Positions 29,239-36,459 of a stretch of 64,000 nucleotides of DNA are shown one piece after another. Under the pieces are notes generated by a model. That model saw only the letters and a list, made by a program, of their open reading frames with translations. It ran no database searches and was not told the origin of the DNA. How positions within the stretch are numbered: the first letter of the stretch is position 1; each line of letters begins with the position of its first letter. A program made the translations under genes and the position numbers. The stretch comes from Parapedobacter sp964498395 (GTDB taxonomy: Bacteria > Bacteroidota > Bacteroidia > Sphingobacteriales > Sphingobacteriaceae), in the NCBI GenBank assembly GCA_964498395.1, contig CAZCHE010000003.1, positions 496,001-560,000 of the forward strand. Direction: 5' to 3'.

Positions 29239-29489
29239 TAGGGTTTTCTTTGTTTTTCTGATAATCTGTTTTCTAAGTAGTACTGATATGACTAGTCATG
29301 TCAAAAACGCCAATCAATCAAAAGCACTCAGGTCATCTTCGTAGGCGTACGGTTCGTTTTTCACAGCTAGACCTCCATTCACCGATTGCAAATCAGGATG
29401 TCGTCTGGTAGCGATGGAGTAGTAGCTTGCCCATCCACGATAAACGTCTTATTTAATTCCTGATTTAGACGAAATCGAATCTGCGGCAA
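29239..29489 (-). other. Long 5' leader of the giant cargo operon
   Basis: The interval between the predicted transcription start (about 29485) and the ATG at 29238 holds no convincing coding frame. It would form a leader of roughly 245 bases, long for this genome where other predicted leaders are about 15-30 bases. No known riboswitch was recognised. The last 40 bases before the ATG are pyrimidine-rich on the plus strand, so purine-rich in the transcript. Confidence 0.4.
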
Positions 29490-29520
29490 CAAAAGTATCC
29501 GCTACTAATCACTTGGTCAA
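29490..29520 (-). promoter_or_regulatory. Promoter of the giant T9SS cargo operon
   Basis: On the minus strand there is TTG (29520-29518), a 20-base spacer, and TACTTTTG (29497-29490). This fits the Bacteroidota promoter TTG-N17-23-TAnnTTTG exactly. It is the only such pair in the 520-base gap upstream of the giant gene. Confidence 0.6.
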
Positions 29521-29762
29521 TCGTATTTTTTTGAGTTGTCTGTAGAAATTTTACGGAAAACACATCGTAAATTTTCTATGGTGGTTAGAAAAACCTAAGG
29601 CAGCCATAACCCATGAGAGGAGATGGTTGGTCATCGGAGATAGCAATTCCCGTAAGCTGATCGCTCGGTAATCGGCTATCGCCATTTCGTGTTCAAATAA
29701 AGAGGAAAACGGGGGTTTAAAGTCGCGTTATGGTGTCTTCGGTGCAATCATCGTCATCGCTG
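29521..29762. other. Intergenic stretch, no gene seen
   Basis: The 242 bases between the cargo promoter and the end of the LuxR-type regulator gene contain no supported gene. The part near 29521-29580 is AT-rich, as expected upstream of a promoter. No clear terminator for the regulator gene was found. Confidence 0.4.
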
Positions 29763-30407
29763 TCAGATTTTCCGCTCGCTATGTAGCCTGAATGTATCCG
29801 TCAATTCGACCATATTACGTACTTCCAGTTTTTGAAAAATATGGTTTTTATAGGTGCCAATGGTAGAGGTATGTAAGTCTAATTCGTTAGCAATCTCACC
29901 CACTCCTTTTCCCTTGACTAACAATTGACACACTTCCAGTTCACGATTGGATAACCCCGCCAGTGGATTTTCTTGAAATTTACCTGAACGCAACCTATAT
30001 TGCAGTACACTGTCTTTCACCCGATTACTCAAGTACTTCTTTCCGTGCAGTACCGTATTCAATGCTTCTTTAATGTCTTCCTCCCCCCTATCTTTCTGTA
30101 AATAGCCATCAGCACCTACATCAAGGTAACGCAATGCATATAATTCTTCGTCATATGCCGAAAACACCAATACGCGCACTTGACGTTGTTTTGCCTTAAT
30201 GTCTCTGACCATCTGAAAAGTATTGCCGCCGGGAAGGTCCAAATCTAACACCACCAAATCAACCGTATTCAACGCTAATAGTGCAGCTAGTTCAGCCATG
30301 TTTTCAGCAAAAGAGATTCTCGTACCCGGCATCCAGTTCGATATCATATATTTCATCCCAATACGTATGGCTCCGTGGTAATCAGCAATAGTTACATGTA
30401 ACGGCAT
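29763..30407 (-). CDS. LuxR/NarL-type response regulator, orphan
   Basis: The 214-residue protein has a receiver domain (1-120) with phospho-acceptor Asp55 in VVLDLDLPGG, the switch Ser in VLVFSAYDE and the conserved Lys in GYLQKD, then a LuxR-type helix-turn-helix (about 147-210, LSNRELEVCQLLVKGKGVGEIA). The usual acidic pair at the start of the receiver (Asp-Asp) is Asp9-Tyr10 here, so one Mg-binding acid is missing. No histidine kinase gene is adjacent. It is transcribed toward the giant T9SS operon and may control it, which is inference from position only. Confidence 0.9.
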   Translation of the reverse strand: MPLHVTIADYHGAIRIGMKYMISNWMPGTRISFAENMAELAALLALNTVDLVVLDLDLPGGNTFQMVRDIKAKQRQVRVLVFSAYDEELYALRYLDVGADGYLQKDRGEEDIKEALNTVLHGKKYLSNRVKDSVLQYRLRSGKFQENPLAGLSNRELEVCQLLVKGKGVGEIANELDLHTSTIGTYKNHIFQKLEVRNMVELTDTFRLHSERKI

Positions 30408-30897
30408 ATTAATTACAAGAAAAGGTTGTCAACAACTAGTTTAATCTAAGTAACATTGTCAAGAAAAATGGACAAATAAAGTGTCTATACATGTTGGTTC
30501 AAGCCACCGATAGTTCATAGTTAGCAGTACAAGTTAGTAATAGGTTCACGCTTGCACGGGTCGACCTCACCCTATATACTTTCGATTCGAGTAGAATACA
30601 AATATGCAACTAATCAAAGGTTTTCATATCCAAGCAACGTGTAAAGAAAATGATACGAAGTCCAAAAAATATCAATTTAAAATCAAAAAGCAGTCGTTTT
30701 TTCGATTAGTATCTCTTCCCGCCAAGCGGCCTATCGCCGCTTGTTTATCCCCTATCTTCCCATCAAACGATCGACTATCCAAAAATACGTATACCTAGCC
30801 AGATGGAAAACATTTCGGTTTGTCATATTACCGAATGTAACAAGCAAAAACAATCAACTAACGTATTTGAAAAGAGGGTAGCACAAGGTTTGGACGC
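30408..30897. other. Intergenic stretch, no gene seen
   Basis: The 490 bases between the LuxR-type regulator and the end of the TPR-AraC gene hold no convincing gene. A 64-codon plus-strand frame at 30604-30798 has no recognisable features. The upstream signals of the regulator must lie here, but no exact TAnnTTTG element was found on the minus strand. Confidence 0.4.
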
Positions 30898-32478
30898 CTA
30901 ATCGTTCATCAGTTCAACATCACGCTGTTTACGGTCTTTTTTGAGGCAAGCGATAAATGTTGAAGGCGATAAACCGATCAGGTTTCTAAACACCGTGGTA
31001 AATTGGCTATGGGTGGCAAAACCACACTCTTGGGCGAGGTAACTGATTTTGTAATTCAGGTACCGGCTGTCTTCGTTGATCTTGTTGATGATGTAATTGA
31101 TCCGAAGCTCGTTGATATAGTGGTTAAAATCTTTATTACGATGGTGGTTGATGATATAGGAAAGATATTTCGTATTGGTTTTCAACTTACCGGCTAATAC
31201 AGCAATCGAGATATTCTTATCCGTAAATTGCTGGGAAGATTCAAATCGTTCCAGCTTGCGCAGCAGCTCCTGCTCCGTACTTTCTGGCATCAGGCCCTTT
31301 TCTTTGGTGATCTTCGGCGTTTGAACCTCTTCCTGAGGGGCCGCCATTTGGTGTTGTCTGAGTTGCTGGATAACCGCTTTGAAACGCTTGTTTTTACGTC
31401 TTTGCCTTCCGATATAAACGCTGGCCCCGATTCCGACGACCACCACAAATAACGAAGCTGCCAAACCAAGCGCCCTTGTTGAGGTCGACATCGTCGCTAA
31501 CTGCTGCTGGAGCTCCACAATGATATTTTCCGCAAATCGCTTATGCCTAACGGTACGCTGTTTCGTTGCTTCTTCATACCGAGCCTCATAAAGTTGCTGC
31601 TTATCCACATCGCCAATCGCTCGATAATACTCGACAAGGCTTTGATAAACGCCTATCTGTAGGTGAAGAAATCCCGTATTCTCTGCAATGTCATAGGCGA
31701 TCTTCAAGCAAGAATCTGCCTCATGATATGCCTTTTCCAAGAGGTGTATTTTCCCTAGTCCATTATACACAAACCCATTGACCGGTGTTTCACCTTCGGG
31801 CACCTGACGCATCATGTTTACCGCATTTTGGTAATACACCTTTGCTGAATCGATCATACCCAACTGCAGGTAACACAATCCCAATCGTTCGTCATTTTGC
31901 AGTAGTCCGAAGCTCCGACCGACACTTTCTGGTAAACGTTCAAAAAAGGCCGTGGCCTGTTTAAAACAAGTAATGGCATCATCAAAGTCATTCTCTTCCA
32001 ATGCATAATAACCTAACTCCTGATGATATTGCCCCCTGTACAGTGCCACCTGTTCCTGATTTTCTACCTTTCCTATTGCCTCCATACCCATTTCCAGGTA
32101 TTTCTTACCCGGCCCAAGCAACCCGATTTCGCGATATTGTGTCGACAGGACCCCTCCTATCCGGGCCTGCCATTCATATAAATTTCCTTTTTTTGCGATT
32201 TTATCTGCTAAAAGTGCGTAGTGGATGGTCGAATCCCGGTTAGCGATCCGGTGGTGCATATCGCCGATTAACATCAATGCGCGCACCTGTTGGAGATCCG
32301 TTTGGGCGGTTTGGTAAAGGGAGTCTGCCTGCTCCAACGCCAGTGTCATGTCGTTACTTGCTGTCTGCATATAAATACGCAAGAATGCTTCATTGAAAGC
32401 ATCCTCATTAAGCGTTTGTGAAAATACTGGTGTACTGATACAGAGAAAAACAATGCAGCAGGCTGAGAATTGTTTCAT
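30898..32478 (-). CDS. Membrane-bound TPR and AraC-type transcriptional regulator
   Basis: The 526-residue protein has a signal peptide (to about residue 20, TPVFSQ), periplasmic TPR repeats (about 30-300, e.g. ALEENDFDDAITCFKQA), one membrane helix (about 337-357) and a cytoplasmic AraC-type double helix-turn-helix at the end (about 420-526: ISIAVLAGKLKTNTKYLSYI, then YKISYLAQECGFATHSQF). This one-piece design lets a periplasmic signal act on DNA-binding without a phosphorelay; it is common in Bacteroidota. The target genes are unknown. A 155-base gap separates it from the SafE/cco operon, which points the same way. Confidence 0.9.
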   Translation of the reverse strand: MKQFSACCIVFLCISTPVFSQTLNEDAFNEAFLRIYMQTASNDMTLALEQADSLYQTAQTDLQQVRALMLIGDMHHRIANRDSTIHYALLADKIAKKGNLYEWQARIGGVLSTQYREIGLLGPGKKYLEMGMEAIGKVENQEQVALYRGQYHQELGYYALEENDFDDAITCFKQATAFFERLPESVGRSFGLLQNDERLGLCYLQLGMIDSAKVYYQNAVNMMRQVPEGETPVNGFVYNGLGKIHLLEKAYHEADSCLKIAYDIAENTGFLHLQIGVYQSLVEYYRAIGDVDKQQLYEARYEEATKQRTVRHKRFAENIIVELQQQLATMSTSTRALGLAASLFVVVVGIGASVYIGRQRRKNKRFKAVIQQLRQHQMAAPQEEVQTPKITKEKGLMPESTEQELLRKLERFESSQQFTDKNISIAVLAGKLKTNTKYLSYIINHHRNKDFNHYINELRINYIINKINEDSRYLNYKISYLAQECGFATHSQFTTVFRNLIGLSPSTFIACLKKDRKQRDVELMND

Positions 32479-32595
32479 TTTTGGCTGGATACAATATAGC
32501 GATTAGTGATGAACATACTTTCTTAATAAGAATATTCATTTCAACTACAAATATTGCATTTTTTTGCTACTTCACAGCCAAAAACAGAAAATTGT

Positions 32596-32636
32596 ATAGC
32601 AAAAACTTGCTATTTAACGCGATATTGCTTGCGTTA
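32596..32636 (-). terminator. Tandem hairpins after the cco accessory genes
   Basis: Two inverted repeats follow one another at the end of the SafE-like gene: TAACGC-N10-GCGTTA (32615-32636, overlapping the stop codon) and ATAGCAA-N4-TTGCTAT (32596-32613). Together they could end the long minus-strand cco transcript. The second is also a perfect 18-base dyad of the size bound by Crp-family proteins, so an operator role is the alternative. Confidence 0.45.
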
Positions 32637-33329
32637 GTTGCACATCATTGCACCTTCAGGGTAAATCAATGGGCTTAAAAAAGGGATATCGAGGTTTGCT
32701 CCCCTCAGCAAAAACCACGCTCCCATCACGACACAAATGAGGGGTAACCAAGCAGCCATATCAAACCGAAGCATTTTTTTTGCTGTATTTCCCAATGCAA
32801 CCACGGCCAGCAATGCGGGCAATGTGCCCAAACCAAACAAGAGCATAAATACCCCTCCTCCATATACCGAATCTGCATTAAGCGCAGCCGCCAATGCCAT
32901 ATATACCATGCCGCACGGCAGCAATCCATTCAATAAACCGACCATGAAGTGCCCTCCTGGCCGACCGAACCAGTACCCTATCCAACGTGTTATCGGTCGG
33001 GTAAACGACTGTTGCGCACGCACAACCCTTGGGATATTCCGCCCCATGAAGGAAAACAAACCCATGCTAACCAACAACAATCCGGTAAAAATGCTAATCC
33101 CCTGTTGCCAACCTTTCACGCCTACCGAATTGCCAATGGTACCGATTAGCAAACCCAACACCCCGTACATCATGATCCGGCCAACTTGGTACACCAGCAG
33201 ATTAGACCACCATTTCCAGCCCAGACTGTACGGAGTAGGCAATGCCAGCATCAGCGGCCCACACATGGCCACACAATGCAGGCTCCCGAAGAGTCCCATG
33301 AAAAATGCCAAATACTGATAATCCATCAA
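32634..33329 (-). CDS. SafE/DsbD_2-like membrane protein of the cbb3 cluster
   Basis: The 231-residue protein has about six membrane helices and the family signature GSLHCVAMCGPL near its start, repeated later as NGLLPCGMVYMALA. It ends with Met and Cys residues (GAMMCN), suggestive of metal handling. Members are annotated as sulfite exporter TauE/SafE but are regularly encoded with ccoG-ccoH-ccoI-ccoS. A role in copper supply or maturation of the cbb3 oxidase is plausible; the exact function is not established. The start codon overlaps the ccoH stop by 4 bases. Confidence 0.82.
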   Translation of the reverse strand: MMDYQYLAFFMGLFGSLHCVAMCGPLMLALPTPYSLGWKWWSNLLVYQVGRIMMYGVLGLLIGTIGNSVGVKGWQQGISIFTGLLLVSMGLFSFMGRNIPRVVRAQQSFTRPITRWIGYWFGRPGGHFMVGLLNGLLPCGMVYMALAAALNADSVYGGGVFMLLFGLGTLPALLAVVALGNTAKKMLRFDMAAWLPLICVVMGAWFLLRGANLDIPFLSPLIYPEGAMMCN

Positions 33330-33751
33330 TCTAAAAATATCCGCCGTTCATACCAATACGGCACCCCTTCAGCCTCCCATGCCAACCGCAATTCCCATGC
33401 GCCACGACTGAAAGTAGCCATCGGCAACCGAAACTCGTTACTTTCAAAAGCAAACGGGATGCTGGTATCCTGAGCCTGATCTGACGGACGGCGGAGTAAT
33501 AGCTCTCCCGCATTGGCGGCATGCATAAACTGAATCATTAGCGTATCGGCCCTCACGGTGATCGTCGGTGCCGCATCGTAGATATGCAGGTTTTGTTGCC
33601 GCTCATAAACAGAGTCGAAGTCAAGCCCCTTCTCATAGTAATCGCTTTCCTCCAATGTATCGGTGTTCTTACTGACCATATATACGCCGAAAGATACAAT
33701 CAACGCCATGAAAAGCGCTAATGCAATGACTATTTTTACTCCCCAATTCAT
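33326..33751 (-). CDS. ccoH: CcoH/FixH-like cbb3 oxidase assembly protein
   Basis: This 141-residue protein has one N-terminal membrane helix (about 5-27, VKIVIALALFMALIVSFGVY) followed by YYEKGLDFD and a beta-rich periplasmic domain, the FixH plan. FixH/CcoH binds to the cbb3 oxidase and is needed for its assembly in proteobacteria. It overlaps the SafE-like gene by 4 bases (ATGA) and is separated from ccoG by a gap filled almost entirely by an octamer repeat array. Confidence 0.85.
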   Translation of the reverse strand: MNWGVKIVIALALFMALIVSFGVYMVSKNTDTLEESDYYEKGLDFDSVYERQQNLHIYDAAPTITVRADTLMIQFMHAANAGELLLRRPSDQAQDTSIPFAFESNEFRLPMATFSRGAWELRLAWEAEGVPYWYERRIFLD

Positions 33752-33755
33752 ATTT

Positions 33756-33915
33756 TTTGCTGTTTTGCTAATTCGCTGATTTGCTAATTTGCTGATTCGC
33801 TGATTTGCTGTTTTGCTAATTCGCTGATTTGCTGATTTGCTGATTTGCTGATTTGCTGATTCGCTGATTTGCTGATTTGCTGATTTGCTAATTTGCTGAT
33901 TCGCTGATTTGCTGT
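33756..33915. repeat. Octamer tandem array, 20 units
   Basis: Twenty uninterrupted 8-base units run from 33756 to 33915. The plus-strand unit is TTTGCTGA, with variants TTTGCTAA, TTCGCTGA and TTTGCTGT. The variants recur in a loose higher-order order, as expected from slippage and segmental duplication. The array fills the ccoG-ccoH gap except for 4 bases at one end and 6 at the other, and would be transcribed within the cco operon. The unit length is not a multiple of three, so copy-number change shifts spacing but no coding frame. Confidence 0.95.
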
Positions 33916-33921
33916 ATCAAC

Positions 33922-35304
33922 TCACCCCCCTCCCGGTGGTGCTACAAATGTTGTTTTCAGGGTTTCGACCACCCTTCCATCCGAAACCACATTTATTTTT
34001 ACGTTGGTTTTATAGTCTTTGATCGACTTTTGTGGACTAATCAAGAAGAAAGTCAATTGGGCTGCCGAACCAGTCTTTAACTCAACCAACGGATTTACCA
34101 TCCGTACTGTCATGCTTTCTTCCACGGCTTCCAATGCAAAAGGCATGTCTGCGCTCGTCTTGTTGATCAACTCCAAGCTATACAAATTGCTGACCGTACC
34201 ATCTTCATTAAGTTGGTAACTACTGCCTTTGGCACGTAGCAAGGTGCCATCTACTTCCGTACGACTGAAAATGAGCCAACCAAACACCGCTATCAGGGCA
34301 GCTAACACCACCGTGTAGGCGATTGCCCTCGTATTCCCTTTTTTTTCCTTCTTTCCATCGATTTCGCTGACCGAGTAAAAGCCAATCAGCCGCTTGGGCC
34401 GATCCAGTTTCTCCATCACCGCATCGCATGCATCGATGCATGCGGTGCAGCTCACGCATTCCATCTGCAATCCATCCCGGATATCAATACCCGTGGGACA
34501 CACGTGCACACATAAGCTGCAATCCACACAGTCCCCGATGGCTGCTTCACTCCCTTTCTTGCGATGCCCACGCGGTTCGCCCCTGCGGTGATCATATGCG
34601 ATGGTAATGCTCTGGTCATCCATCAACACGCCTTGCAACCGACCATAGGGGCATATCGTCGTGCACACAATCTCCCGCACATAGGCAAACACACCGTAAA
34701 ACACCAAGGTAAATAGCACCATCGCGACCAACCCACCGATATGCTGGCTAACCGGATCGGTCACGATTTTCCAAAGGCTGTCTACACCGATAATATAGGC
34801 CAAAAAGATATTGGATATCAAAAACGAGATACTCAGGAAGACCACATGCTTCAGGGCTTTCCGCACACGCTTATTCATGGTATTCGGCCCTTGATTCCGT
34901 TTCTTCTGCTGCTGCCAGTCGCCTTCTATCCAATATTCAATCCGGCGGAATACCAATTCCATAAAGATCGTTTGTGGACAAGCCCAACCACACCACACGC
35001 GCCCGTACACCACCGTGAACAGCACAATGCAAACCATGGCGATCAACATCCCGAATACGAAAATATGTAAATCCTGTGGCCAAAATACATTCCCGAACAA
35101 GACAAACTTGCGTTCGACAATGTTAAACATCAGGAATGGATTTCCTCCGATTTTAATGAAAGGAGCAGCCAACAGGAATACCAATAACGTATACCCAAAC
35201 CATTGCCGGTAATTGAAGAACGTACCACCGGGCTTCTTGGCATAAATCCATTGTCGCTTGGTTTTTACCTTTGCTCCAACTTTCTCACTGGCTTTTACGG
35301 CCAT
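33922..35304 (-). CDS. ccoG: CcoG, cbb3 oxidase accessory ferredoxin-like protein
   Basis: The 460-residue membrane protein has several helices, a 4Fe-4S dicluster domain with two CxxCxxCxxxC sets (Cys259/262/265/269 and Cys283/286/289/293) and a C-terminal Ig-like FixG domain. Additional cysteines occur in VWCGWACPQ (105, 109) and IVCTTICPYG (214, 218). CcoG is a cupric reductase that helps copper delivery during cbb3 oxidase assembly in proteobacteria. It follows ccoP by 35 bases and precedes ccoH across the octamer array. Length and order are normal for Bacteroidota. Confidence 0.96.
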   Translation of the reverse strand: MAVKASEKVGAKVKTKRQWIYAKKPGGTFFNYRQWFGYTLLVFLLAAPFIKIGGNPFLMFNIVERKFVLFGNVFWPQDLHIFVFGMLIAMVCIVLFTVVYGRVWCGWACPQTIFMELVFRRIEYWIEGDWQQQKKRNQGPNTMNKRVRKALKHVVFLSISFLISNIFLAYIIGVDSLWKIVTDPVSQHIGGLVAMVLFTLVFYGVFAYVREIVCTTICPYGRLQGVLMDDQSITIAYDHRRGEPRGHRKKGSEAAIGDCVDCSLCVHVCPTGIDIRDGLQMECVSCTACIDACDAVMEKLDRPKRLIGFYSVSEIDGKKEKKGNTRAIAYTVVLAALIAVFGWLIFSRTEVDGTLLRAKGSSYQLNEDGTVSNLYSLELINKTSADMPFALEAVEESMTVRMVNPLVELKTGSAAQLTFFLISPQKSIKDYKTNVKINVVSDGRVVETLKTTFVAPPGGG

Positions 35305-35339
35305 ATCGCATTCTCCCTACTAAATTTCAGTTCCGTCTC

Positions 35340-36242
35340 TTATCCCTCCGTCGATGCTGCCGCGCCCTCAGCCGTATCATCCGCTGCACTCCTATATTCT
35401 ACTTTCTGGCCCTGTGGCTCTTTCGCATTAGGCGGATTGGTACCGCGAAGGGAAAGGATATAATTACTCACCTCTGCAATTTGAGCAGGTGTGAGGCTTT
35501 GCTCCCAAGGAACCATCCCTTTATCCAATACTCCATACTTGGTGGTTCGGAATATATCCTCGATTTCCCCTCCGTGCAACCAATACTCATCGGTAAAATT
35601 GGGGCCTATCCCCCCCTCTCCAGCACCTCCATGGCACACCGCGCAGTTTTGCGTAAAAATAGCAGCGCCCGCCGCGAGGGTTTCCGGACCCAAATCCACT
35701 TCTACGTTATTTTCATCTACATTATTCGCCGCCTGTGCCAACCATTCCTGACGGGCAGCTTCGGCCCGCACCATTTCTACCACGTATTCTTGGTCTTGGT
35801 TCATTCCCCAACCAAAAACATGGTATACACAGAGGTATACGACCGCGAAAACCACTGACGCGTAAAACAAGCCATTGAACCACGCAGGAACCGGATTGTC
35901 CAATTCCGAAATCCCATCGTACTCGTGGTCGATGACGATATCTTTTTCTTCGGCAATTGGCCTGAGGCCCATGAGCTTGTTCCACCAAGCTTTCCTGTTG
36001 GCTTTCCGGTCTGCCTTCGCTTGTGCCAACGCAACTTTCTCTTCCTCCAAAATGTGCGGCATCGTCAATCGCAACATCACCCGCATCGCCCGAAGGACAA
36101 TCAATGCGGCGGCAAGCACGACCACCATGACGATGACCAGTGCCAAAATCAAGATATCATTGTGCAAATTGCCGCTACCCAAGGTAGCTGAAACTGACTC
36201 AGCTACGTCATCTGCGGCAACGAAACTCCATATTGTTTTCAT
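35340..36242 (-). CDS. ccoP: cbb3 oxidase subunit III (CcoP), one-haem form
   Basis: The 300-residue protein has membrane helices near 28-50 and 122-144 (the second after the CcoP motif LDNPVPAWF) and a single cytochrome c domain with CAVCH (Cys200, Cys203, His204) and likely axial Met243 in KGMVPWE. Proteobacterial CcoP normally carries two c haems; this one has only one, as in other Bacteroidota, plus an extra first helix and a charged linker. It passes electrons to CcoO in the oxidase complex. It lies 8 bases after ccoQ in the operon. Confidence 0.95.
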   Translation of the reverse strand: MKTIWSFVAADDVAESVSATLGSGNLHNDILILALVIVMVVVLAAALIVLRAMRVMLRLTMPHILEEEKVALAQAKADRKANRKAWWNKLMGLRPIAEEKDIVIDHEYDGISELDNPVPAWFNGLFYASVVFAVVYLCVYHVFGWGMNQDQEYVVEMVRAEAARQEWLAQAANNVDENNVEVDLGPETLAAGAAIFTQNCAVCHGGAGEGGIGPNFTDEYWLHGGEIEDIFRTTKYGVLDKGMVPWEQSLTPAQIAEVSNYILSLRGTNPPNAKEPQGQKVEYRSAADDTAEGAAASTEG

Positions 36243-36250
36243 AACCTACG

Positions 36251-36436
36251 TTAGTTTAGTTGTGTGTCGCTACCTTGCTCACTTTCATCCAATGGGATGT
36301 CTTTCATATAATCGATATGCTCTTTCCGCATGCGGAACAGTAAAATTCCCACGATGACGAAAAACACCAAGAAAATCCACAATGAGATAATCAGATACCA
36401 CTCATTGCCGCTTAAATCCGTTATTTGCTTAAACAT
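36251..36436 (-). CDS. ccoQ: CcoQ-like small subunit of cbb3 oxidase
   Basis: The 61-residue product has one membrane helix (about 13-35, YLIISLWIFLVFFVIVGILL) and a short charged tail (RMRKEHIDYMKDIPLDE). Size, topology and place between ccoNO and ccoP identify it as CcoQ, which stabilises the cbb3 complex. It starts 23 bases after the ccoNO stop. Confidence 0.88.
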   Translation of the reverse strand: MFKQITDLSGNEWYLIISLWIFLVFFVIVGILLFRMRKEHIDYMKDIPLDESEQGSDTQLN

Positions 36437-36459
36437 GACGTTAGTGTTTTAGACCCTAT

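Noticed and set aside
29239..29489. Known riboswitch in the long leader
   Set aside because: No conserved riboswitch core could be recognised by eye; a covariance-model search would be needed to claim one.
30604..30798. Small plus-strand gene of 64 codons
   Set aside because: The product is a basic, low-information sequence with no signal, helix or family feature and no ribosome-binding or promoter context.
33756..33915. CRISPR-like array
   Set aside because: The units are contiguous 8-mers with no spacers, no 25-40 base repeats and no cas genes nearby; it is a simple tandem repeat.
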